DNA of 23,987 nucleotides from DATGEP01 sp035310125 (GTDB taxonomy: Bacteria; Chloroflexota; Ktedonobacteria; Ktedonobacterales; JADMIN01). This document shows positions 13,695 to 20,754 of the stretch, in pieces; the first letter of the stretch is position 1, and each line of letters begins with the position of its first letter. The notes under the pieces were generated by a model. That model was not told the DNA's origin and did no database searches. It was given only the letters and a program-made list of their open reading frames with translations. The DNA lies in assembly GCA_035310125.1 (NCBI GenBank), contig DATGEP010000004.1, forward strand, positions 1-23,987. Reading direction: 5' to 3'. The position numbers and the translations under genes are program-made.

Positions 13695-14471
13695 ATGAAT
13701 CTCATCCTCATCGGCGCCCAAGGGAGTGGCAAGGGCACGCAGGCGCAGCTTCTCTCCGAGCAGCTGCGCCTCAAGCCCAGCGCCAGCGGTGAGCTATTGC
13801 GCGACGCCATCGCGCACGAGACTCCTCTTGGCAAAGAAGCCAAACCCTACTACGATCGGGGCGACCTTGTTCCCGATGTGCTGGTCATTGGGATGATTCT
13901 TGAGAGCATGCGCGACCTCGGCGGCGCGCGCGGCATCATTCTTGATGGCTTCCCGCGCAACATTCCGCAAGCGGAGGCGCTGGACAAAGCGCTCGCGGCG
14001 CAAGGGAAGCACATTGATTGCGTCGTCTACCTGGAAGTGCCGCGCGACCTGCTGATGCAGCGACTCTCGGGTCGCTACATCTGCCGCGCGAACGGCCACG
14101 TGTGGAATATCACGTCGCTGCCGCCGAAGGTTCCGGGCATCTGCGATTACGACGGCAGCGAGCTGTATCAGCGCTCCGACGATACCGGCGAGAAGATCAC
14201 GCACCGGCTGGATATCTTTTTCAGCGAGACGATCCACTTGCTGGAGTATTACGGGAACCAGGGTAAGGTGGTTCGGGTGGACGGCTCAGGTGCGATTCAA
14301 GCGGTGAATCAGGCCATTCGCTCAGGATGTGACATGCTGGCCGGCAGTGGAGAGCAACCGGCGGCCACGGCGGCCACGGCGGAGGCGCCGCCACCGGCTC
14401 CGATTGAGCGTGAGCATCCCGGTTTTTGGACCACGCTCCGGCGCTCATTCCAGGGCGGCGAGGGGCAATAG
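13695..14471 (+). CDS. adk: Adenylate kinase with unusual lid and C-terminal tail
   Basis: Adenylate kinase interconverts ATP + AMP and two ADP. The P-loop is GAQGSGKGT (7-15), with Gln9 in place of the common Pro. The AMP site reads SASGELLR (residues about 29-36) instead of the usual STGDLLR/STGDMLR. DGFPRN follows at 84-89. The lid is long, as in zinc-type enzymes, but its ligands differ: Cys130, then Asn133 or His135, Cys150 and Asp153, so a C-H-C-D set is possible rather than four Cys. Normal enzymes end near residue 215; here about 40 Ala/Pro-rich and aromatic residues follow. ATG at 13695 has CGGAGGTAGCC upstream. Confidence 0.95.
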   Translation: MNLILIGAQGSGKGTQAQLLSEQLRLKPSASGELLRDAIAHETPLGKEAKPYYDRGDLVPDVLVIGMILESMRDLGGARGIILDGFPRNIPQAEALDKALAAQGKHIDCVVYLEVPRDLLMQRLSGRYICRANGHVWNITSLPPKVPGICDYDGSELYQRSDDTGEKITHRLDIFFSETIHLLEYYGNQGKVVRVDGSGAIQAVNQAIRSGCDMLAGSGEQPAATAATAEAPPPAPIEREHPGFWTTLRRSFQGGEGQ

Positions 14472-14506
14472 CCCGCCGCACAACATACCTAGATAGATCG
14501 GCAAGC

Positions 14507-15277
14507 ATGGCAATCGCATATCGCAGCAAAACGGAAATCGAGGGCATTCGCCGGGCGGGGCACGTGGTGATGGAGATTCTCGCCATCCTGCGCGATGCGG
14601 TGCGGCCCGGTGTCACGACGGGCGCGCTCGATGCCATCGCCCAGCGCGAGCTGGCGGCACGTGGGGCGACCTCGAACTTCAAGGGCTACTCGCCAATGAA
14701 GGGCGTCCCCCCATTCCCAGGGGTCATCTGCTCCTCCGTAGATAGCGAGATCGTCCATGGCATCCCTGGCAAGCGCGTCTTGCGCGAGGGCGACATCATC
14801 GCGATTGACTTCGGCGCCGTGCTGGATGGCTGGCACGGCGACTCCGCGATCACCGTGCCCGTCGGCGCCGTCTCCGCGGCGACACAGCACCTGCTGGACG
14901 TCACGCAGGAGGCGCTACGCCTCGGCATCGCGCAGGCGCGGGCCGGCAACCGCGTCTTCGACATCAGCCGCGCCGTGCAAACCTACGTCGAAGCGCAGGG
15001 ATGCTCCATCGTGCGGCAATACGGCGGCCACGGCATCGGTCGCGCGCTCCACGAGGACCCCTGGGTGCCGAACTACATAGATCCAAAGCAGCCCAACCCG
15101 TTGCTTCGCCCAGGCATGGTCATCTGTATCGAGCCGATGGTCAACGCCGGCAAAGCGGCCACGCGCGAGCTGCCCGATCATTGGACCGTCGTCGCGGCGG
15201 ATGGCAGCCCGTCGGCGCACTTCGAGCATACCGTGGCAATCACCTCCGGCGATCCGGATGTGCTCACCGCGCTGTAG
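14507..15277 (+). CDS. map: Methionine aminopeptidase, type I
   Basis: Map removes the initiator Met from new proteins using two metal ions. The five metal ligands are visible: Asp101 (IAIDFG), Asp112 (WHGDSA), His175 (GGHGIG), Glu209 (CIEPM) and Glu240 (FEHTVAI); the substrate histidine is His84 (IVHGIPG). At 256 residues it is a standard short type I enzyme without an N-terminal zinc domain. The start at ATG 14507 is set by homology (MAIAYRSKTEIEGIRRAG); the upstream sequence has no strong ribosome-binding site. The frame is open further upstream but overlaps adk. It lies 35 bases after adk. Confidence 0.96.
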   Translation: MAIAYRSKTEIEGIRRAGHVVMEILAILRDAVRPGVTTGALDAIAQRELAARGATSNFKGYSPMKGVPPFPGVICSSVDSEIVHGIPGKRVLREGDIIAIDFGAVLDGWHGDSAITVPVGAVSAATQHLLDVTQEALRLGIAQARAGNRVFDISRAVQTYVEAQGCSIVRQYGGHGIGRALHEDPWVPNYIDPKQPNPLLRPGMVICIEPMVNAGKAATRELPDHWTVVAADGSPSAHFEHTVAITSGDPDVLTAL

Positions 15278-15346
15278 CGATGGCTGGCGGAACGGCTGCC
15301 CTGAACCAGCAGGGGCGTGTTCGTCACCTCCCGGCGCCGCGCGAAG

Positions 15347-15375
15347 TTTGTACAAATTGGTACTTGCGATGTACC
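15347..15375 (+). promoter_or_regulatory. Palindromic GTAC repeats around the infA -35 box
   Basis: TTTGTACAAA (15347-15356) is a perfect palindrome, and GGTAC (15359-15363) with GTACC (15371-15375) flanks the -35 hexamer. The three GTAC cores are about 10-11 bases apart, roughly one helical turn. This could be an operator, but no regulator is known to me for it. Confidence 0.35.
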
Positions 15376-15392
15376 TTGACAGATGCTATACT
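15364..15392 (+). promoter_or_regulatory. Promoter upstream of infA
   Basis: TTGCGA (15364-15369), a 17-base spacer and TATACT (15387-15392), preceded by TG at 15384-15385, form a good sigma-70-type extended -10 promoter. Transcription would start near 15399, leaving about 150 bases of leader before infA. A TTGACA at 15376 is too close to this -10 and has no proper partner of its own. Confidence 0.65.
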
Positions 15393-15462
15393 TGGAAGTT
15401 GGCTGCACCTTTTACTCGTTCTGCAATTGCTCCTGTCGCCACCCAGCGCGGGCGCATGCGAA

Positions 15463-15509
15463 ATCCGTGTGCTGAACGGATCGCGCAGGCAGTAAAACCG
15501 ACCTGCCTG
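15463..15509 (+). promoter_or_regulatory. Two hairpins in the infA leader
   Basis: ATCCGT/ACGGAT (15463-15468 with 15476-15481) and CAGGCAG/CTGCCTG (15486-15492 with 15503-15509) lie between the promoter and the infA start. The second ends 42 bases before the ATG. There is no T-run. Confidence 0.45.
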
Positions 15510-15551
15510 AGGGTTGGCGCAGCATCAACGCCGCTGTACGGAAAGGATCCT

Positions 15552-15785
15552 ATGCCCAAGCGCGATGCGATTGAAGTCGAGGGCGTCGTCACCGAGTCCC
15601 TGCCGAACGCACAGTTCCGGGTAGAGGTACAGACTCCTGACGGGGGCAAGCATATGGTGCTTGCCTACCTCTCCGGGAAAGTCAAAGTCAATTTCGTGCG
15701 TATCGTTCCGGGTGACCGGGTGCGTGTCGAGCTGAGCCAGTACGACCTCGCGCGAGGGCGGATCACCTGGCGAAATCGCACCTAG
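15552..15785 (+). CDS. infA: Translation initiation factor IF-1
   Basis: IF-1 occupies the A site of the 30S subunit during initiation. The 77-residue protein is an OB fold: MPKRDAIEVEGVVTESLPNA, FRVEVQTPDGGKHMVLAYLS and GKVKVNFVRIVPGDRVRVEL, ending SQYDLARGRITWRN. The ATG at 15552 follows GGAAAGGATCC; the frame is open upstream into map but homology starts here. It is slightly longer than the common 71-73 residues. It has its own promoter about 160 bases upstream. Confidence 0.97.
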   Translation: MPKRDAIEVEGVVTESLPNAQFRVEVQTPDGGKHMVLAYLSGKVKVNFVRIVPGDRVRVELSQYDLARGRITWRNRT

Positions 15786-16004
15786 CGCACCAGATGCCAG
15801 GCTCGCGACGGCCCAATTGGCCTACTGGTGCGGCTTCTGAGGCCCGTGCGCCGCTTGAAGCAGTGTGGGATGGCATCGTAAAGCCCCGCCGGCATAGCCG
15901 CGACGGAGCTGGGCACGTTGGGGAGCGCGGGCAACGCGTTGAGCGCCGCTCAGCGGGCGGATTCTCAGTACGGATCCTGATGGAGATAGATAGAGGAGTT
16001 CTTC

Positions 16005-16121
16005 GTGAAAGTACGGGCGTCGGTGAAGCCGCGCTGCGAGCACTGCAAAGTGATCCGCCGCGAGCGGGTCGTCATGGTGATCTGCAGCAAAGACCCCAAG
16101 CACAAGCAGCGGCAGGGGTAA
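16005..16121 (+). CDS. rpmJ: 50S ribosomal protein L36, zinc-binding form
   Basis: L36 is the smallest 50S protein, placed in the last assembly steps. The 38 residues begin MKVRASVKPRCEHCKVIRR, with zinc ligands Cys11, Cys14, Cys27 and His33. The start is GTG at 16005 with AGAGGAG upstream (15992-15998). The length and ligands identify the classical zinc form (C+), in line with the zinc forms of S14 and S4 here. It sits about 220 bases after infA; that gap (15786-16004) shows no other gene. Confidence 0.96.
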   Translation: MKVRASVKPRCEHCKVIRRERVVMVICSKDPKHKQRQG

Positions 16122-16146
16122 CGAAGAGCGATGGGACAGGCAAACA

Positions 16147-16183
16147 CCCGGACACCTCGATGGTGAGGTGTCTGGGCTTCTGT
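16147..16183 (+). terminator. Twelve-pair hairpin after rpmJ, possible terminator or attenuator
   Basis: CCCGGACACCTC (16147-16158) pairs with GAGGTGTCTGGG (16165-16176), one G-U pair, loop GATGGT. It is followed by CTTCTGTCTGTC, which is moderately T-rich. It could partly terminate transcription between the infA-rpmJ pair and rpsM. Confidence 0.42.
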
Positions 16184-16256
16184 CTGTCAGGCGCGGGGCA
16201 GTTGGAGCGTCGCGTCGCGAGACGAATCCGAACAGTAAGTGAGGAGGGTCTGGCGC

Positions 16257-16643
16257 ATGGCCAGAATCGCCGGGGTAGACATCCCCCGCGACAAGCGCGT
16301 TGAGGTCGCGCTGACGTACATCTTCGGCATCGGTCCCGCGACCAGCCAGAAGATTTTGACCCGCACGCGGGTAGACCCCGATACACGGGTCAAGAACCTG
16401 ACGGAAGAGGAAGTCGCCCGCCTGCGCGAGTACATTGACCGCAGCGACGAAATCAAAGTCGAGGGCGATCTGCGCCGCTCAGTGGACATTAACATCAAGC
16501 GGCTGATCGAGATCGGCAGCTATCGCGGCATGCGCCACCGCCGGAACCTCCCGGTGCATGGTCAGCGCACCCGCACCAACGCCCGCACCAAGCGCGGCGC
16601 GAAGAAGACCGTCGCTGGCAAGAAGAAGGCGGCAAAGAAGTAG
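16257..16643 (+). CDS. rpsM: 30S ribosomal protein S13
   Basis: S13 in the 30S head contacts P-site tRNA and 50S bridges. The 128 residues begin MARIAGVDIPRDKRVEVALTYIFGIG (a region of about 26 residues, of which the first 12 are near-invariant). SYRGMRHRRNLPVHGQRT then TNARTKRGAKKTV close the core, with a Lys/Ala C-terminal tail. ATG 16257 has AGGAGG at 16242-16247; an in-frame ATG at 16239 lacks support. A 135-base spacer with a strong hairpin precedes it. Confidence 0.97.
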   Translation: MARIAGVDIPRDKRVEVALTYIFGIGPATSQKILTRTRVDPDTRVKNLTEEEVARLREYIDRSDEIKVEGDLRRSVDINIKRLIEIGSYRGMRHRRNLPVHGQRTRTNARTKRGAKKTVAGKKKAAKK

Positions 16644-16646
16644 ATC

Positions 16647-16710
16647 TCACCGCCGCCTGAGTGCGGTGGTGACGACGTGCATGGCTCGTGCCGCTCGGCG
16701 GACGCGAGCC
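16647..16710 (+). promoter_or_regulatory. Two hairpins in the rpsM-rpsK spacer
   Basis: TCACCGCCGC (16647-16656) pairs with GCGGTGGTGA (16663-16672), ten pairs with one G-U. GGCTCG/CGAGCC (16683-16688 with 16705-16710) encloses GCCG/CGGC (16690-16699). They start three bases after the rpsM stop and end just before the rpsK Shine-Dalgarno. No T-run follows. Confidence 0.55.
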
Positions 16711-16732
16711 GTTGAGGAGGATTCGGCAGAGC

Positions 16733-17137
16733 ATGGCGGAAAAAGCTCCAAAGCGGCCGGCAGGGCGACAGCGCCGGCGCGAACGAAAGTCGGTGCCACG
16801 GGGCCAGGCGCACATCCAGGCAACCTTCAACAATACGATGGTGACCATCTCGGACCCCAACGGCAACGTGCTGGCCTGGAGCAGCGCCGGCGCGTCAAAC
16901 TTCAAGGGTTCGCGCAAGAGCACGCCGTACGCCGCGCAGGTGACGGCGGAAACCGCCGCCCGCAAGGCGATGGAGCATGGCGTGCGCCAGATCGAAGTCT
17001 ACGTGCGTGGGCCTGGCTCTGGTCGTGAGGCCGCTATTCGTGCCTTACAGACCGCCGGCCTTCAGGTCGTCTCGATCACCGACGTGACACCCATCCCGCA
17101 CAATGGCTGCCGGCCACCGAAGCGCCGTCGCGTCTAG
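16733..17137 (+). CDS. rpsK: 30S ribosomal protein S11
   Basis: S11 forms the 30S platform at the E-site mRNA exit. The 134 residues include GQAHIQATFNNTMVTISDPN, GNVLAWSSAGASNFKGSRKS, TPYAAQVTAETAARKAMEHG and the end TDVTPIPHNGCRPPKRRRV. The N-terminus is basic (KRPAGRQRRRERK). ATG 16733 is the homology start; GAGGAGG at 16714-16720 is 12 bases upstream, a long but usable spacing. A tandem repeat begins immediately after its stop. Confidence 0.97.
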   Translation: MAEKAPKRPAGRQRRRERKSVPRGQAHIQATFNNTMVTISDPNGNVLAWSSAGASNFKGSRKSTPYAAQVTAETAARKAMEHGVRQIEVYVRGPGSGREAAIRALQTAGLQVVSITDVTPIPHNGCRPPKRRRV

Positions 17138-17142
17138 TCCGA

Positions 17143-17187
17143 GTTGTCCGGGTTGCCCGGGTTGCCCGGGTTATCCGGGTTGCACCG
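17143..17187 (+). repeat. Five tandem 9-base repeats after rpsK
   Basis: Units read GTTGTCCGG, GTTGCCCGG, GTTGCCCGG, GTTATCCGG, GTTGCACCG, starting six bases after the rpsK stop. Adjacent CCCGGG parts are self-complementary and could form small hairpins. It is a minisatellite-like array, likely to vary in copy number. Confidence 0.85.
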
Positions 17188-17495
17188 CATCTGTTGTTTC
17201 TCTTTCGTCATTCGTACAGCATTTTCGTACATCGTGCGCGACACACGCTGGAGTGCGTCCAGTTGGGACACCGCCCCCGTCCTGGGCGGGAGGCGCTTGA
17301 GTGCGCCTCAGAACGCACGTAGCCTGCGTTCTTCGTTCCGTAATCCACGCATGGCGGCACCGATGCGCTGACTCAGCGCTTCGACGGCGCACACACGGAT
17401 GGCGCCCGGTCTGCTCCCGCTGCGGCTGGCGGGAATCGAGCGGCGCGGCTTCCAGAAGCGTTCCGCTGGCGGCGACAGTCGCCCCTGGCGGTTTA

Positions 17496-17564
17496 GGAGC
17501 GCACCAGCTCCGCCCTCACCCGGTGGAGTTGATGGTGCGATGACTTGCAGCACTCCATAGGAGG
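17496..17564 (+). promoter_or_regulatory. Alternating GGAG/CTCC array leading into the rpsD Shine-Dalgarno
   Basis: GGAGC (17496-17500) can pair with GCTCC (17507-17511); the same GCTCCGCC can pair with GGTGGAGT (to 17529); GGAGT (17525-17529) can pair with ACTCC (17552-17556); and CTCC (17553-17556) can pair with the Shine-Dalgarno GGAG (17560-17563) over an ATA loop. These pairings exclude each other in sequence, the layout of a translational switch. The Shine-Dalgarno AGGAGG is 14 bases from the ATG. Regulation is inferred, not shown. Confidence 0.45.
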
Positions 17565-17578
17565 ACGATACACACCAC

Positions 17579-18208
17579 ATGGCCCGATATACCGGTCCCG
17601 TCTGCCGCTTGTGCCGGCGTGAGGGAATGAAGCTCTTTTTGAAGGGCGACCGCTGCATGAGCAGCAAATGCGCGATTGAGCGGCGTAACACGCGTCCCGG
17701 CCAGCATGGCGCCGGGCGGGCGCGCAAGGTCTCTGGTCGCGGCTTGCAGCTGCGCGAAAAGCAGAAGGTCCGTCGCACGTATGGCGTCCTCGAGCGCCAG
17801 TTCAAGCGGTTCTACGACATCTCCGCCAGCAAGCCTGGTAAGACCGGTGAAAACCTCTTGCAGATGCTCGAGATGCGCATGGATAACATCGTCTATCGTC
17901 TTGGCTTCGCCGATTCGCGCTCGCAGGCTCGCCAGCTTGTCGCGCATGGGCATTTTCAACTGAATGGCCGCAAGACCGATATTCCTTCCGCCATTTGCAA
18001 GGCCGAGGATGAGGTCGCGGTTCGAAATCGCAGCAGAAACCTCGAGTATTTCAAGACGCGCGCCCTGATGCTGAATCAAAAGGGCGTTCCGGGCTGGCTG
18101 CGGCTGGATCCGAACGCACTTTCGGGCCGTATTCTTGCCCTGCCGACTCGACAGGATCTTGAGCTGCCCTTCGATGAAGCGCTGGTGGTCGAGTATTACC
18201 AGCGGTAA
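17579..18208 (+). CDS. rpsD: 30S ribosomal protein S4, zinc-binding form
   Basis: S4 nucleates 30S assembly, helps form the mRNA entry site and is a translational repressor in several bacteria. The 209 residues start MARYTGPVCRLCRREGMKLF with a zinc knuckle Cys9, Cys12, Cys26, Cys31. RRTYGVLERQFKRFYDIS, then ENLLQMLEMRMDNIVYRLGF and the S4 RNA-binding domain (RSQARQLVAHGHFQLNGRKT, about residues 113-132) follow. It lies between a long structured leader and rpoA. Confidence 0.98.
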   Translation: MARYTGPVCRLCRREGMKLFLKGDRCMSSKCAIERRNTRPGQHGAGRARKVSGRGLQLREKQKVRRTYGVLERQFKRFYDISASKPGKTGENLLQMLEMRMDNIVYRLGFADSRSQARQLVAHGHFQLNGRKTDIPSAICKAEDEVAVRNRSRNLEYFKTRALMLNQKGVPGWLRLDPNALSGRILALPTRQDLELPFDEALVVEYYQR

Positions 18209-18223
18209 GAGGAGGGGATCCCC

Positions 18224-19237
18224 TTGCTAGATATTGCCGTACCTCACATCACTGCTACTGAATCCGAACAAAACTACGCCAGCTATGATATCGAGCCGCT
18301 CGAAGGCGGCTATGGCATGACGCTTGGCAACTCGCTGCGGCGCGTGTTGCTCTCGTCGCTGGAAGGCGCCGCCGTGACCTCCATCAAGATTGATGGCGTC
18401 CAGCACGAATTTCAGGACGTGCCAGGCGTGAAGGAAGATGTCACCGACATCGTCCTCAACGTCAAGAAGCTGCGCCTGCGCTCCTTCTCGGATCGTCCCG
18501 TGACGATGCGTATCGAAGTGACGGGCGAGCGCTCGATTACCGGAGCCGACATCCAGGCGCCGAGCACCATCGAGATCGTCAATCCTGATGTGCAGATCTG
18601 CACGGTAGACGATCCCAATGCTCGGTTCGAGATGGAGCTGGTGGTGGAGACGGGCAAGGGTTACGTCCCGGCGGAATCCAAGGAAGACCAGCCCATCGGT
18701 CAGATTCCGGTGGACGCCATCTTTACGCCAGTCGAGCGCGTCAACTACGCCGTCGAGCATACCCGTGTCGGCCAGATGACGAACTACGACAAGATTGTGC
18801 TCCAAATCTGGACCGATGGCACCGTCACGCCCGACGAGGCCCTGCGCCAGGCGTCGCATGTGCTCGTGCGCCACTTCCAGATGATCGCCGAGTACAACGA
18901 GCCGACTATCGTAGAGCCGGGTCTGCGCGCACTGGATGGCGGACCCGCACCTTCCGGGTCCGCGGTCGCGATTCCGCAGAAGATCTACGATACGCCCATC
19001 GAAGAGCTTGATCTTTCGGTGCGCGCCTACAACTGCTTGAAGCGCAGCAACATTACGCGCGTCGGGCAGGTGCTGACTATGAATCGCGACGATCTGCTCG
19101 CCGTGCGCAACTTTGGCGAGAAGAGCCTGAACGAGCTGGCCGAGCGCCTGCAACAGCGTAACATGCTTCCGCACGTTCCCGGTGCCGGCCCCAGCCGGCC
19201 CAGCACGGCGGAGATGGACGGCGATGCCCTCGAATAG
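18224..19237 (+). CDS. rpoA: DNA-directed RNA polymerase alpha subunit
   Basis: Alpha dimerises to nucleate RNA polymerase, and its C-terminal domain contacts UP elements and activators. The 337 residues hold an N-terminal domain with LEGGYGMTLGNSLRRVLLSS (about 26-45) and a C-terminal domain (257-314) with IEELDLSVRAYNCLKRSNIT and NFGEKSLNELAERL. The start is TTG at 18224, with GGAGGGG upstream; the palindrome GGGGATCCCC (18214-18223) lies between the two. A flexible linker with PAPSGS joins the domains, and about 23 extra residues follow the C-terminal domain. It sits 15 bases after rpsD. Confidence 0.98.
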   Translation: MLDIAVPHITATESEQNYASYDIEPLEGGYGMTLGNSLRRVLLSSLEGAAVTSIKIDGVQHEFQDVPGVKEDVTDIVLNVKKLRLRSFSDRPVTMRIEVTGERSITGADIQAPSTIEIVNPDVQICTVDDPNARFEMELVVETGKGYVPAESKEDQPIGQIPVDAIFTPVERVNYAVEHTRVGQMTNYDKIVLQIWTDGTVTPDEALRQASHVLVRHFQMIAEYNEPTIVEPGLRALDGGPAPSGSAVAIPQKIYDTPIEELDLSVRAYNCLKRSNITRVGQVLTMNRDDLLAVRNFGEKSLNELAERLQQRNMLPHVPGAGPSRPSTAEMDGDALE

Positions 19238-19261
19238 CGGGCAGCGCGGTGGAGGATTAGG

Positions 19262-19888
19262 GTGAGACATCGTATCGCGGGCAACCGCATGAATATGCCG
19301 GAACCGCGGCGGCGCGCGGCGGTCCGCAGCCTGATTGACGGCCTCTTTATCTGGGAGCGTATCCGCACGACGGATGCGCGGGCCAAGGCTGTCCACGGTG
19401 AGGCGGAGAAGCTGATCGCCATCGCCATTCGCGGCCACAACGACGCCTGGGCGCACCTCAAATCCGTCGTCGAGGACGACTACCTTGCCGAGCAAGTGCT
19501 GGAGCTGGCACGCAAGGGGCGTTTCCGGATGGACGAGCAGGTGCCGACGAATGAGGAGCGCGCCGCGCGGGGCAAGTTCCCCCTCAGCGACGAGGCGCGC
19601 AAGTGGAAGAAGGAGCGGTTGGAGGGCCTTCAGAAGGAGGCGCTCGACCTGTTCAAGGATCGTGAGACGGCTCAGCAGGCGCTCACCGCCGCCCGTGAGG
19701 CGATGGCGATTGAGCTGCATGCGCGCCGCACGATCCTGAAGCACCTCCCTCGCCCAACCACCGTGCGCAAGATCTTCGAGCAGTATGTGTCTCGCTATTC
19801 GGGACGCAACGGCGGCTACACCCGTATCACGAAGATCGGCCGGCGCAAGGGCGATGCGGCGGAGATCGTTCAGCTGGAGATGGTGTAG
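19262..19888 (+). CDS. rplQ: 50S ribosomal protein L17 with a large insertion
   Basis: L17 sits near the tunnel exit of the 50S subunit. The usual protein has 115-130 residues; this one has 208. The N-terminal half MRHRIAGNRMNMPEPRRRAA, VRSLIDGLFIWERIRTTDAR, AKAVHGEAEKLI and the C-terminal TVRKIFEQYVSRYSGRNGGY, TRITKIGRRKGDAAEIVQLE match the family. Between them, about residues 61-152, is a long, probably helical, charged insertion (AEQVLELARKGRF; EARKWKKERLEGLQKEALDL; AREAMAIELHARR). The start is GTG at 19262 with GGAGG six bases upstream. Confidence 0.94.
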   Translation: MRHRIAGNRMNMPEPRRRAAVRSLIDGLFIWERIRTTDARAKAVHGEAEKLIAIAIRGHNDAWAHLKSVVEDDYLAEQVLELARKGRFRMDEQVPTNEERAARGKFPLSDEARKWKKERLEGLQKEALDLFKDRETAQQALTAAREAMAIELHARRTILKHLPRPTTVRKIFEQYVSRYSGRNGGYTRITKIGRRKGDAAEIVQLEMV

Positions 19889-19923
19889 CGCTGACGAGTA
19901 GGGAGGTTGGGGCGGCCACCCTG

Positions 19924-20712
19924 GTGAATATCGCCGCGCTCGTTGCCTACGATGGCACGCGCTTCGCTGGTTTCCAGCGCCAGGCCGCCGATAAGGGGCC
20001 AACGGTGCAGGGGGAGATCGAAGCAGCGCTCCAGCGTATCGCGGGCGAGGCGATCCCGATTGAGGCTGCCGGGCGGACCGATAGCGGTGTGCATGCGACG
20101 GGCCAGGTGATTTCCTTTCAGGCGCGGAAGCTCGATGCCGCGACCTGGCGGCGGGCGCTCAATGCGCACCTGCCGGAGGACATCGCGATCCGCGCCGCGC
20201 AGCCCGTCCCAGACGACTTCCGCGCCCGCTGGAGCGCCCAGGCGCGGAGCTATCGCTATCGCATCCTGGTGGACGCGACGCGCTCGCCACTGCGCGAGCG
20301 CTACGTCTGGCGGGTGCCTGGTCCGCTGGATGTGGAGGCGATGGCGGCGGCGGCGGCAACGCTGCTCGGCACGCACGACTTTGGCGCCTTCGGCTCCAGC
20401 CCGCGCGACCAGCCGAAGCTGGGCATTCGGGGGCATACCGTGCGCACAATGCGTGTGGTGCGGTGTGACTGGTCCGCGGCGGCGCTGGATGAGGTGGAGT
20501 GCGACTTCACCGCCGACGGCTTCCTGTCGGGAATGGTGCGGCGGTTGGTGGGCACGCTGGCACTCGTGGGCGCGGGCAAGCTGGCCGTCGCGGCGTTCCA
20601 GGCCATCCTGGAGGCCCGCGACAAGGCCCACCCGGGTGCGGCGGCGCCCGCTCGCGGGCTGTGCCTCACCGGCGTCACCTATCCCGCTGGCCTGGTAGAC
20701 TGGCCGGGATGA
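19924..20712 (+). CDS. truA: tRNA pseudouridine(38-40) synthase TruA
   Basis: TruA converts uridines 38-40 of the tRNA anticodon stem to pseudouridine. The 262 residues are normal length. MNIAALVAYDGTRFAGFQRQ at the N-terminus and the catalytic motif GRTDSGVHATGQV with Asp53 are clear; the usual Ala after Asp is Ser. FLSGMVRRLVGTLALVGAGK is the conserved C-terminal segment. The start is GTG at 19924, 17 bases after GGGAGG, so a start a few codons away cannot be excluded. The position between rplQ and rplM is common. Confidence 0.95.
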   Translation: MNIAALVAYDGTRFAGFQRQAADKGPTVQGEIEAALQRIAGEAIPIEAAGRTDSGVHATGQVISFQARKLDAATWRRALNAHLPEDIAIRAAQPVPDDFRARWSAQARSYRYRILVDATRSPLRERYVWRVPGPLDVEAMAAAAATLLGTHDFGAFGSSPRDQPKLGIRGHTVRTMRVVRCDWSAAALDEVECDFTADGFLSGMVRRLVGTLALVGAGKLAVAAFQAILEARDKAHPGAAAPARGLCLTGVTYPAGLVDWPG

Positions 20713-20721
20713 AATCATAAT
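20692..20721 (+). promoter_or_regulatory. Weak candidate promoter before rplM
   Basis: CATAAT (20716-20721) is a five-of-six -10 match; CTGGTA (20692-20697), 18 bases upstream, is a poor -35. It would start transcription about 25 bases before rplM. Confidence 0.25.
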
Positions 20722-20754
20722 CGCGCCGAGCGCGTCATGTTGGAGAGAGACACA

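Larger units (their letters stand above)
17138..17578 (+). other. 441-base structured rpsK-rpsD spacer
   Basis: No gene is seen. After the 9-base repeats come a series of hairpins: CTGGA/TCCAG (17248-17262), CCGCCC/GGGCGG (17271-17289), GAGGCGC/GCGCCTC (17290-17309), GAACGCA/TGCGTTC (17311-17331), the odd-centred palindromes GCGCTGA-C-TCAGCGC (17365-17379) and GGCGAC-A-GTCGCC (17471-17483), and the GGAG/CTCC array before rpsD. No good promoter was found. S4 is a known translational autoregulator in other bacteria, so a regulatory leader is plausible here. Confidence 0.6.

Noticed and set aside
15376..15404. TTGACA at 15376 as the -35 of infA
   Set aside because: The bases 17 downstream (TTGGCT) are no -10; the TATACT is only five bases away and pairs better with TTGCGA at 15364.
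17138..17578. A tRNA or known riboswitch in the rpsK-rpsD spacer
   Set aside because: No cloverleaf, TTCGANTC arm or recognisable aptamer core was found.
18227..20002. Minus-strand frame of 591 codons opposite rpoA, rplQ and truA
   Set aside because: Codon bias of the plus-strand genes keeps the opposite frame open; three real genes lie beneath it.
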